A DNA stretch of 59,139 bases from Spirochaetota bacterium (GTDB taxonomy: Bacteria > Spirochaetota > UBA4802 > UBA5368). A program made the translations under genes and the position numbers. This document shows, piece by piece, positions 41,723 through 50,400 of the stretch. A model generated the notes under the pieces. It was not told the DNA's origin and ran no database searches. It saw only the letters and a program-made list of their open reading frames with translations. How positions within the stretch are numbered: the first letter of the stretch is position 1; the number at the start of each line of letters is the position of its first letter. Location: assembly GCA_004297825.1 (NCBI GenBank), contig SCSX01000080.1, positions 1 to 59,139 of the forward strand. The letters are read 5' to 3'.

Positions 41723-42793
41723 CTAGAATACGGACTTTTCGAGCACCTTGAGCGCCGTTTCCTCGAGTATCTTCACCGCGAAGATGAGCATGGCAAACCG
41801 CTGGTCTTTCGTCTGGCCGTGATAAAAGCGGTAATATATCTGCTGCGCGATCACGGCCAGACGGAACAGGCCGAAGCAAAAATAATAATCGAAATTGTCG
41901 ACGGGGATCCCGCTGTGCCTGGAGTAGTATTCGACCAGTTCATCCCTGGTCATCGCGCCGTCAAGGTGCGTGGGCAGCATGCGGACGGCCTGGAAATTCG
42001 CGGGATCGGTTTTCTCGACCCAGTACGCGATGGACGAACCGAGATCCATCAGGGGATCGCCTATGGTCGCCATCTCCCAGTCGAGCACCCCGATTATTTT
42101 CAGGGGATTCGCCGGATCGAGGACCACGTTGTCGAACTTGTAATCGTTGTGAATAACGGCGACATAGGGGGAATCTGCGGGCATTTTTTCCGCGAGCCAC
42201 GACATGACGGTTTCAAAATCGGGCGCGTCGGGCGTGCGCGCGTCCCGGTAGCGGCGGCTCCAGCCGGTCACCTGCCGTTCGACGTACCCCTCGGGCTTGC
42301 CGTAATCCGCGAGTCCGGCCGCGCGGTAATCGACCTTGTGGAGTGCGATCTGGACGTCCGCAAGCTCCTTGCACAGGGCGCGCATCTCGGGCGGCGAAAG
42401 GCTAAGACCCTTCGGCAGATTTTTCCTGAGTATGATTCCCTTTATCCGCTCCATCACGTAGAACGGGCATCCCATGATGCCCTCGTCCTCGGAATACGCG
42501 AGCGGGGCGGGGCAGTAGGGAAACACCGGTTTGAGCGCGGAAAGCATGCGGAACTCGCGCCCCATGTCGTGCGCGGTCTTAGCCTTGCGGCCGAACGGGG
42601 GCCTGCGGAGCACGAGCTCGCGCGTTCCGAATTTAATGAAATAGGTGAGGTTCGAGAAGCCGCTCGGGAACTGGCTGATCCGGAATTCACCCGAGAGCCC
42701 GGCTATGGAATCCTTTAAAAAGGCTTCGACCCTGCCCGGATCGAGCTCTTCCCCCGGGCGTGTATTCGTGGCCTCGTCGATATATTCGCTCAT
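41723..42793 (-). CDS. APH-type phosphotransferase related to ACAD10/11 kinase domains
   Basis: The 356-residue kinase-like protein has NLTYFIKFGTRELVLRRPP near the start, the catalytic loop HNDYKFDNVVLD, and the metal-binding GVLDWEMATIGDPLMDLG, the last being diagnostic of the ACAD10/11-type branch of aminoglycoside phosphotransferase folds. That branch is linked to phosphorylation of hydroxy-acyl-CoA intermediates in mammals; in bacteria it commonly sits among fatty acid degradation genes. The neighbours here (histidine phosphatase, TetR, ETF) fit the same role. It follows the TetR gene by 12 bp. Substrate is unproven, and antibiotic resistance is unlikely. Confidence 0.8.
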   Translation of the reverse strand: MSEYIDEATNTRPGEELDPGRVEAFLKDSIAGLSGEFRISQFPSGFSNLTYFIKFGTRELVLRRPPFGRKAKTAHDMGREFRMLSALKPVFPYCPAPLAYSEDEGIMGCPFYVMERIKGIILRKNLPKGLSLSPPEMRALCKELADVQIALHKVDYRAAGLADYGKPEGYVERQVTGWSRRYRDARTPDAPDFETVMSWLAEKMPADSPYVAVIHNDYKFDNVVLDPANPLKIIGVLDWEMATIGDPLMDLGSSIAYWVEKTDPANFQAVRMLPTHLDGAMTRDELVEYYSRHSGIPVDNFDYYFCFGLFRLAVIAQQIYYRFYHGQTKDQRFAMLIFAVKILEETALKVLEKSVF

Positions 42794-42805
42794 GTGATGG
42801 TCTCC

Positions 42806-43513
42806 TTAGCCGCGGCGGTCGAGGTATGATTCGACGAATCCGGTCACGAATGCCGCGTAATCCTCCGCGCTTACCTTGCGGGTCCTGTACTTCCAACGCT
42901 TGAGATACCAGTCTTGCAGAATGGATTTGATGAGCGACGCGGTCATGATCGTGTCGTGATCGGCGAAGGCGCCCGCCCGGCTGCCTTCCTCGAGTATCCC
43001 GGCGAAGAGCCCCTCGGTGAACAGCTCGCTTTCGATGGCGGCCTTCTGGTCCTTCTTTCCAAGGTTTTTGGCCTCCATGTATGAAAAATAAAACCAGGCA
43101 TGCATGATCTCGCTCAGGAAAATGTGCGCGTAGATGAGGGTGCGCAGCCTCGTGCGCGCGTCGGGCACCGCCAGCATCCGCTCCCCGAGCACGCGCGCCA
43201 CGGTGCGGCGCCCGTATTCCTGGATAAGGGCGAGCAGCTCTTCCTTGCTCGAAAAGTAGGCGTACATGGCGCCCAGGCTCAGTCCCGTAGCCGCGCTCAG
43301 GTCCCGCATGCTCATGGCCTGGAAGCCCTGGCGGTTCGCGATCTCCAGGGTCGCCTCGGAAATGCGGCGCAGGTTTTCCACCGCGCGCGCCTCTTTCTTG
43401 ATGCGGATCACCGACGGATTTTCCTGGACGATCTCGCGGATGGCCGCGTCCTGGGACGCGGCGACAAGCTTCTCGAATTCCCTGATGTCCATCATGCCCG
43501 ATAGCGCGTTCAA
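42806..43513 (-). CDS. TetR-family transcriptional repressor
   Basis: The protein of about 235 residues has an HTH domain at roughly residues 50-95 (RISEATLEIANRQGFQAMSMRDLSAATGLSLGAMYAYFSSKEELL) and a helical ligand-binding C-terminus. The N-terminal ~45 residues before the HTH are longer than usual; a TTG with AAGGGG upstream is one start, the ATG at 43495 another. It is embedded in the minus-strand operon and the nearest TetR-like operator is the palindrome at 45536-45547 in the divergent promoter region. It is the probable regulator of that site. Confidence 0.85.
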   Translation of the reverse strand: MNALSGMMDIREFEKLVAASQDAAIREIVQENPSVIRIKKEARAVENLRRISEATLEIANRQGFQAMSMRDLSAATGLSLGAMYAYFSSKEELLALIQEYGRRTVARVLGERMLAVPDARTRLRTLIYAHIFLSEIMHAWFYFSYMEAKNLGKKDQKAAIESELFTEGLFAGILEEGSRAGAFADHDTIMTASLIKSILQDWYLKRWKYRTRKVSAEDYAAFVTGFVESYLDRRG

Positions 43514-43576
43514 TTCGGCATTTCCCCTTGAAGTTGATCGACGTCCCCGGGGCGATCCGGATTCGGGCCGGGTGAA

Positions 43577-44764
43577 TTACTCGGCGCCCGGAATATCGAT
43601 TCCATCTTTCCGATCCGTCCGTCGTGCAAGAGCCTGCCGTGAGGCATAGACGATACGTGCGGCCTCTATTTCCCCGCGAACCGCCGTATCGGACCCCTCC
43701 CGCGCCGCTTCGAGCGCTTCCCCGGCCCCACACGTGCCTATCCTTCCCAGGGACCACGCGCACATCGCCCGTACACGCCAGTCCCCCGCCTCCGCGAGCC
43801 CGCGCGCAAGGCTGCTCACGTACGTGGGATCAAGGCTGTTGCCCATCGCCCGCGCGGCGTTCATCTGCCATCGCCACAGGTCCTCGGGCGGCATGTAGAA
43901 CATGTGCGGCCAGACGTTCGCCGTGTAGTACGCCGTGTCCATGTTCAATATTTCACGCAGGTCGAAATGCGCCGCGCGCGCGCGGACGCGCTCGTTCACG
44001 GGACGGTCGGCCGCCAGCCACGCCTGGTTGCGGGGGCACACGTTCTGGCAGCGGTCGCAGCCGTAGACCCAGAGTCCCATGGGCTCCCTGAGCTCCACGG
44101 GCGTGAGATCGTTTCCATAATAGCTCAGGTACGAGATGCAGCGCCGGGGGTCGATTTTCCTGGGTCCCTTCAGGGCGCCGGTGGGACAGGCCGATATGCA
44201 CGCGTTCCTGCACCATTCGGGGCACCCCACGCTCACGGTGGGGGCATCGGGCTCGAAATCGCGGTCGACGAGGAAGGCGAGGGGGAGCACGAAGGAGCTT
44301 CCCCGGGCGGCGCGATGTCCGTAAAAGAGGCAGTTTTTGCCGAACGTGCCCAGTCCCGCGCGTGCCGCCGCGAGGCGGTGCGGCACGTGAAACGGGACCT
44401 TCGAATCCATGCCATGTTCCTTCAGGAAGGCGCGAAAGGCCTTGAGCCTCACCGCGAGCCCGTCGCGCGTAACGCGATCGTCGTCCAGGTAACAGCGCCC
44501 GTAATGCGTCTCGAGGCCGCGGGGGAATCCCTCCCGGAAATAATTTTCCAGCAGCACTATGATCGACCGGCATTCCGGATACACCGCGCGGGGGTCCGTT
44601 CCCTGGAAGAGGTCCAGCCCCAGCGAGACGCACCACTCGTACATGTCGCGCCGCGCCTCGAGCACCTCGCGATGGTCTTCGAACGGCTCACAGCCCGTGA
44701 AGCCCGCGTCCTCGAACCCCAGCTCCCGCGCCTTGTTCCTGATATCTTCCTTCGAAATATTCAT
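43577..44764 (-). CDS. QueG-like 4Fe-4S/cobalamin-type reductase paralogue
   Basis: The 395-residue protein shows the QueG-like order: an alpha/beta N-terminus (DIRNKARELGFEDAGFTG), RAGLGTFGKNCLF, a first ferredoxin motif (GCPEWCRNACISACP, about 181-197), YGCDRCQNVCP, and a HEAT-like C-terminus. True epoxyqueuosine reductases have a catalytic Asp in a DTxPxxER segment just before the RAGLG motif; here that place reads HVPHRLAAARAGLG, so the Asp is missing, and the first Fe-S motif has CxxxCxxxCxxxCP spacing. It is therefore probably not QueG. Its setting in an acyl-CoA-type operon suggests a redox role there, but the reaction is unknown. Confidence 0.75.
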   Translation of the reverse strand: MNISKEDIRNKARELGFEDAGFTGCEPFEDHREVLEARRDMYEWCVSLGLDLFQGTDPRAVYPECRSIIVLLENYFREGFPRGLETHYGRCYLDDDRVTRDGLAVRLKAFRAFLKEHGMDSKVPFHVPHRLAAARAGLGTFGKNCLFYGHRAARGSSFVLPLAFLVDRDFEPDAPTVSVGCPEWCRNACISACPTGALKGPRKIDPRRCISYLSYYGNDLTPVELREPMGLWVYGCDRCQNVCPRNQAWLAADRPVNERVRARAAHFDLREILNMDTAYYTANVWPHMFYMPPEDLWRWQMNAARAMGNSLDPTYVSSLARGLAEAGDWRVRAMCAWSLGRIGTCGAGEALEAAREGSDTAVRGEIEAARIVYASRQALARRTDRKDGIDIPGAE

Positions 44765-44769
44765 TCCCG

Positions 44770-45480
44770 TTACCTGTAGGTGATGAGTGCGCCCCCGTCG
44801 TTCATTTCGAGGTGGCAGTAGTCGTTAAACGATGCCAGGGTGAGCCTCTCCTCGCTGTATTTGAAGCGCGTCACGGAGCTGTTCACGACCTGCCAGCAGA
44901 GCCTCATGGTCTCTTCGCCCGAGAGGCCCGTCGCATACTGCACCGATGCCGAAATGGTTCCCCCGGAGGTGAACACGATCACGCGCTTCCCGGCGCCGTT
45001 TTCCTTCATGATGCGCGTGAGGGAGTGCTTCACCCTTTCCTGGAACTCATTCCAGGACTCAAGTCCGTTTGATTCGAATCCGCCTCCCACCCACCTGAGC
45101 ATCGCGCGCTCGAACACGCGCTGAAATGATTTGCGGCTGGTAAACAGCGCCTCTATGTCCGGCGCGAGCGTGGGGTCTTCCCGGACGAGACCGGGAAGGA
45201 TCGCGGTGAGAATCGCCTTCGAGTCGTATTCGTCGAGTCCGGGAATCGTCACCGGCGCGGGAAGCTCGACGCCCTGCGTTGTATAATAGTCGATGAACGC
45301 GGCCGCCGAATAGCGCTGGCGTTCGAGCGTGCCCGAGTACAGCGCGTCGAAGCGTGCGCCCAGCGCGTGCAGGTGGGAGGCGAGCAGTGCCGATTGCCGT
45401 GTCCCCGTGGGCGACAAGACATCATAGTTTTCCTTGCCGAACGAGGCCTGCCCGTGTCTGATACAATAGAGTTCACTCAT
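44770..45480 (-). CDS. Histidine phosphatase superfamily (phosphoglycerate-mutase-like) protein
   Basis: The 236-residue protein has the phospho-acceptor motif LYCIRHGQASFG near the start, GTRQSALLASHL, YSGTLERQRYSA and later VIVFTSGGTISAS, matching histidine phosphatases rather than a glycolytic mutase. Such genes are often found next to ACAD10/11-like kinases and acyl-CoA genes, as here, and may remove the phosphate. It is the first gene of the minus-strand operon, starting 10 bases after the predicted transcription start. Confidence 0.85.
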   Translation of the reverse strand: MSELYCIRHGQASFGKENYDVLSPTGTRQSALLASHLHALGARFDALYSGTLERQRYSAAAFIDYYTTQGVELPAPVTIPGLDEYDSKAILTAILPGLVREDPTLAPDIEALFTSRKSFQRVFERAMLRWVGGGFESNGLESWNEFQERVKHSLTRIMKENGAGKRVIVFTSGGTISASVQYATGLSGEETMRLCWQVVNSSVTRFKYSEERLTLASFNDYCHLEMNDGGALITYR

Positions 45481-45497
45481 GCCCGCACCTTTCCCAG

Positions 45498-45526
45498 AAA
45501 CTAGCGCCGTACCGGGAACCGGTCAA
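45498..45526 (-). promoter_or_regulatory. Promoter of the histidine phosphatase/QueG-like/TetR/kinase operon
   Basis: On the minus strand TTGACC (45526-45521), 17 bp, then TAGTTT (45503-45498), with the start codon at 45480. Confidence 0.5.
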
Positions 45527-45535
45527 GAAAAATAT

Positions 45536-45547
45536 GAACGATCGTTC
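45536..45547. promoter_or_regulatory. Perfect 12-bp palindrome, probable TetR operator between divergent promoters
   Basis: GAACGATCGTTC is perfectly symmetrical and lies midway between the two divergent -35 elements, 9 bp from each. Such sites are typical of TetR-family repressors of acyl-CoA metabolism. The TetR encoded in the minus-strand operon is the obvious candidate ligand. Confidence 0.65.
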
Positions 45548-45556
45548 GTTTTTTTA

Positions 45557-45584
45557 TTGTCAGCCCGCACAGGTCGCGTAGTAT
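45557..45584 (+). promoter_or_regulatory. Promoter of the etfBA operon
   Basis: TTGTCA (45557-45562), 16 bp, then TAGTAT (45579-45584). The start near 45591 lies 26 bases before the preferred etfB start at 45617. Confidence 0.5.
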
Positions 45585-45616
45585 GAGGTCTGATACACCA
45601 GGCAATGGACGGGCGT

Positions 45617-46384
45617 ATGAAAATTCTGGTATGCATAAAACAGGTAGCGGATGCGGAATCGAGGTTCCATATCGCCCCCGGCGGGAGTCGTATCCTCTTC
45701 GATCCGGGCGCGGTCTACCGCATGAACCGCTACGACGAATTCGCGCTGGAGGAGGCGCTCAGGGTGAAGGACGCCGCGCCGGACACCCTGGTCCATGCGG
45801 TATCCCTGGGTCCCCCGCGCGCGGAGAGCACGCTCAGGCGCGCGCTGGAGATGGGCGCCCATGACGCATTCCGGATCGAGGGCGACGACGAGGGCGTGAT
45901 GCCCGCGCTGTGGAAGGCGCGCATGATAGCCGCGTGGGCGGTTACGTGCGGATACGACCTTGTCCTGGCAGGGGTGATGTCGGAGGACAGCATGTCCTGC
46001 CAGTTCGCGCCCGCACTCGCGGAATACATGGGGGCGGCATCGGCGACGGGGGTCATGGAAATCGCGATCGCCCCGGCGGGCGGCCGCGTCACCGTTGGGC
46101 GCGAGATCGATTCCAACACGCGCGAGATCGTGGAGCTCTCCCTGCCGGCGGTGCTCGCGGTGCAATCGGGCATCAATCGTCCTCGCTACCCATCGCTCTC
46201 CAACGTGCTGCGCGCGAAGGAGCGAATGATCACGACGGTTCGTTCCGATACTCCCGCGGGCCCCGATCAGGACATCCGGTATCACGAGGCCCCGCGCGGC
46301 AGGGAAGGACGCATCCTGGCCGGGAGCCCCGCGGAAAAGGCGGCCGCACTCTGCGATTTCTTCCACGAGGTCTCGCTGCTATGA
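45617..46384 (+). CDS. etfB: Electron transfer flavoprotein beta subunit
   Basis: The protein of about 255 residues matches the ETF beta/FixA family: MKILVCIKQVADAE at the start, NRYDEFALEEALRVKD, HAVSLGPPRAESTLRRALEMG, DLVLAGVMSEDS and VELSLPAVLAVQSGIN. With EtfA it binds FAD (and AMP or a second FAD) and carries electrons from acyl-CoA dehydrogenases. The ATG at 45617 fits the family start better than one at 45605. No dehydrogenase is in the window, so its partner must be elsewhere. The stop overlaps the etfA start (ATGA). Confidence 0.92.
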   Translation: MKILVCIKQVADAESRFHIAPGGSRILFDPGAVYRMNRYDEFALEEALRVKDAAPDTLVHAVSLGPPRAESTLRRALEMGAHDAFRIEGDDEGVMPALWKARMIAAWAVTCGYDLVLAGVMSEDSMSCQFAPALAEYMGAASATGVMEIAIAPAGGRVTVGREIDSNTREIVELSLPAVLAVQSGINRPRYPSLSNVLRAKERMITTVRSDTPAGPDQDIRYHEAPRGREGRILAGSPAEKAAALCDFFHEVSLL

Positions 46385-47367
46385 CGCGCGTTCTCATCGT
46401 CCTCGCCGAGCGCGCACAGGGCCCGGCGCCGTTCGCGATGGCGGGCGAGCTCGCCGCCTGCGCGCGCGCATTCGGTGGTAACGACGCCGAAATCGCCCTG
46501 GCATTGCTGGGGGGCGGCACCGAAGAAATGACGACCGAACTTTCGCGCGCGACCGGGTGCCCCGTGTATTCTTTCGAGTATCCCCACGGAGCTGTGTATT
46601 CGTGCGAAACCTGCACGACCGCGCTTGCCGCGCTCGCGCGGGAAACCGGCGCGTCCGTAGTGCTCGTTCCGCATACCCCGCGCGGGTACGATTTCGCCCC
46701 GCGTCTCGCCGCGCGGTTGGGCGCGGCGTGCGTGACCGGGGTGGAAGGAATCGAGCGTAACGGTGACACCGTCAGGTTTTCCCGGTCCGCGTGTTTCGGG
46801 AAGCTTCGAGCTGCGATCGCGCGCGGGGAAGGCCTGGTCGTCGCGACCGTGATGCCGGGCTCGTTTGGCGCGCCTGACAATGCGTGCGCGGGATCGCCGG
46901 AGGTGTATCGGCGCCCCGCCCCCGGGCCGTGGATGTGGACGCACACGGTGAGCGAACGCGTCACGGGAAGCGGGAGCCAGGATTTTTCAAGCGCGGAGGT
47001 GATCGTGTCCGCGGGGAAGGGCATGCAGAAAAAGGAAAACGTGGAGCTCGCACGGGAGCTCGCGAAGCGCTTTCCGCGATCGGCGGTGGGCGGTTCCAGG
47101 ATCGCCTGCGACCTGGGCTGGCTGGGATACGAATCGCAGATAGGAATTACCGGCAGGAGCGTCGCCCCCCGGCTCTACATCGCCTGCGGCATCTCGGGCG
47201 CGTTCCAGCACGTCTCGGCGATCCGGGGTTCGCGCTACATTGCGGCGATCAACCGCGACCCGTGGGCGGCGATATTCCGGGAGGCCGATATCGGCGTGGT
47301 GGAAGACGCTGTTCATTTCATCCCCCTCCTTATCGCCGAGATCGATCGCAGAAAGGGAACGTCCTGA
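46381..47367 (+). CDS. etfA: Electron transfer flavoprotein alpha subunit
   Basis: The 328-residue protein has an N-terminal alpha/beta domain (RVLIVLAERAQGP). The C-terminal FAD-binding domain is very typical (SAGKGMQKKENVELARELAKRF, GYESQIGITGRSVAPRLYIACGISGAFQHVS, AAINRDPWAAIFREADIGVVEDA). It begins at the ATG overlapping the etfB stop; a longer upstream open frame in etfB is not used. It pairs with EtfB and is expressed with it. Downstream the receptor kinase gene starts after 102 bp. Confidence 0.94.
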   Translation: MTRVLIVLAERAQGPAPFAMAGELAACARAFGGNDAEIALALLGGGTEEMTTELSRATGCPVYSFEYPHGAVYSCETCTTALAALARETGASVVLVPHTPRGYDFAPRLAARLGAACVTGVEGIERNGDTVRFSRSACFGKLRAAIARGEGLVVATVMPGSFGAPDNACAGSPEVYRRPAPGPWMWTHTVSERVTGSGSQDFSSAEVIVSAGKGMQKKENVELARELAKRFPRSAVGGSRIACDLGWLGYESQIGITGRSVAPRLYIACGISGAFQHVSAIRGSRYIAAINRDPWAAIFREADIGVVEDAVHFIPLLIAEIDRRKGTS

Positions 47368-47469
47368 ACCGCGCTTTTTATTGACATTTCGCGGGAATCA
47401 TGCGGAAATCCACCTGCATCGCGGAACTCACGAAAATAAGGCCGCGATGGTGCGGGAAGGAGAACGCTC

Positions 47470-50400
47470 GTGGGCTTTTTGGAAACCTTTTACGCGAATT
47501 TTTTTACGGTAGGGGCGCTCATACCCACCATTTTCAATTTTTTCCTGGCCTACCTGTTTCTCTCAATAAAAGAGAAGTCGCGTTCCACGTTCCACATCGG
47601 GATGAGCATGCTGCTCCTTGCCGTGTTCAACCTCGCCTACCTGGTCGCGGGGAGCTTCTATCATCCCTGGGCGGCCTATCACCGATGGGTCACGACCGGC
47701 GTAATATTGCTTATCGAAACGCATTTTACCTTCTTCATTTATCATATCGGCAGGGAGGAGCGTACGCCCGCGGCACGATGGCTGTTCCGGGGGATGTATG
47801 CGTGCAGCCTCCTTGTGGCGGTGTTCTTCTACGCCTCCACGGTCAGTGCCGGGAAGGTTTTCATCGCGTCGGCGCACCAGTGGGATTTCGCGACGGAGGG
47901 TGCGAGCAGGGTGGTGGGAGTATTCATATTGGTATATATCCTTATTTTCGTCGGGGTGATGGCGTGGAAACTCTACGATATGCGGGGACGCAGTTTTGGG
48001 CCTATCCTCGCCATGAGCATCACCTACCTCGTTTCAGGAATAGTGCCCACCATCGCCAATATTCTCAGCCGCAACGGCGTAATCGAACGCGGGCTCTACC
48101 AGGTGATATGGGATCTCTTCATTATATTCGGGTTTTTCATCATAGCCATCCTGTATCTCAACTACACGGAGGATCGGACCAGTTTCATGGCAAAAATCGT
48201 GGGGATCAGCATGGTGACCATGCTGGTGATCCTGCAGGGCTTCAGCTATTATTCATTCAAGGATCATGAAGTCGCCTACGATGCCGCGCACTCGGTAAAA
48301 ACCCATCTTGCGGCGGAGACCGGTGAAATTCTCCCCGAGATGTCGTACGCGTACCGGGTGTCGACTGGCGGGAAAACCGCGCCCGACCGCATCTATGGCG
48401 TAATGGACGAGATGAAGCCGGTCATAGGCCGTTGGCGCGGCGAGCTCTACAACGCCGCGCTGCGGGCGCGCCTCGCCCGTATCCCCGGCGGGGAATTTGA
48501 AAAGACCGTAATCGACGCCGTGCGAAACACGCCGTCCCATTGCACGGCCTATAGGATGTTCATCCTCACGGTGCTCCAGAACGCTTCCGGGGACGGGAGC
48601 GCGAAAAAGGAAACGGTCCTGGGCGCACTGGACCGCATATCCCGCGCGGTGCGCTATCATCGCGGAAAGATAGAGGCCATGGGGGACGATTCGTTCAGGG
48701 AGGAGGTCGTCGCGTACACCGACCGTCACCGCGAGGATTTCTACCCTTTCGCACAGGTTCTGGCAAGCCATGTGCGCTACAGCGGGAGCGAGGGTGCGGC
48801 GCTCAGGGACGAGGTCCTGGCGTTCATAGCCCCCATGGACGAACCGGGCACCCGGCGCTACCGGGAGAGCGGGGACGAGCGTTTCGTTTCGTTCATCCAT
48901 GTTGACGGGGGCGGCGAGTGGGCCTTTGAAGCCGGCTTCCCCTACCGGGGATACCGCGCGTACCTCCATCCCGCGGCCATGAAATTCGTATGGGCGCTTT
49001 TTATCATCATGGTGTTCGTGACCCTGGGATACGGCATTTTTTTCCAGGGGGTATTGATAGGCCCCCTGAACGAGCTTGTGCACGGTCTCGAGGAGGTGCG
49101 GAAGGGGAACCTGGGGGTAACCATCCCGGTAAGGAAAGAGGACGAGGTCGGTTTCATGGTGCGAAGCTTCAACACCATGGTCGAGGGGCTGGGAGACGCG
49201 CGTGCGCGTCTCGATTCTTACGCGGACGAGCTCGAGGAGATGGTGGCCGAACGGACCCGGGAGCTCCAGGCATCGGAGGCCCGGTACAAAAACATTCTCG
49301 CGAGCATAGGGGAGGGGTATTACGAGGTCGATCTCAAGGGGAACGTCACCTTCGTCAACGATTCCATCGCGCGCATCCTGGGATACTCGCTGGAGGAAGT
49401 GCTGGCCATGAACTACAGCCAGTTCATGCCGGATAATGACGTGGGTAAAAAGATATTCCAGATATTCAATGTAATATACGCCTCCGGCGAGCCGTCGCCC
49501 ATCTTCGATTGGAAGGTGTTGCGCAAGGACGGCACGGTGCGCACCACCGAGGGTACCGCCTCGCTCATCGTGGATTCCGGCGGGAATCCCGCCGGTTTCA
49601 GGGGGATCCTGCGCGACATGACCGAGAAGCTCGAGGCGGAGGAGGCGCTCAATCGCAGCGAGAAGAAATTCCAGGCGATCATCGCGACCATCCACGAAGG
49701 AATCTATGAAGCGGACCTGGCTGGAAATTTCACGTTCGTGAACGACGCCATCGCCGAATTTTTCGGGTATTCGAAAGATGAAATGCTGAACGTCAACTTT
49801 TCGCGGATCGTGCCCCCGGAATCGGTCCAGTCCGTGTTTGAAATCTATCACGAGGTCTACATCACCGGCAAGCGCAAGGAGCTCATCGTGTTCGAAATAG
49901 TGCGCCGCGACGGGAGGCGCCGCTACGCGGAACATTCCATAGAGCTTATTACAGCCCCGGACGGCACGAAAACGGGATTCAGGGGGGTATCCCGGGACAT
50001 CACCGCGCGCAAAAAAGCGGAAGAGGCCCTGGTGGAGCTCGACCGCCAGAAATCGCGCTTTTTCGCGAATATATCCCACGAAATCCGCACGCCCCTCACC
50101 CTCATGCTGTCTCCCATCGAGTCGGTCATCCAGGGGGATTACGGGAAAAATATTTCCGCCGATTTTTTCAGGAGCCTTCACAAGAACGGGATCAGGCTGC
50201 TCAAGCTCATCAACGATCTGCTGGATTTCTCGAAGATCGAGGCGGGCCGCATGAACCTCCGCGTGCAGGAAATCGATGCGGTCGATTTCCTCATGTCCTT
50301 TCTCCGGACCGTCCGCTCCGCGGCCGGCGCGAAGCGTGTGGCGATACGGTTTTCGCAACCCCAGGCTCCTCTCATGATCTGGGCGGATAGCGACAAGCTC

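Noticed and set aside
41723-42793. Aminoglycoside resistance phosphotransferase
   Set aside because: The GVLDWEMATIGDPLMDLG motif and acyl-CoA context fit the ACAD10/11 branch, not an antibiotic resistance enzyme.
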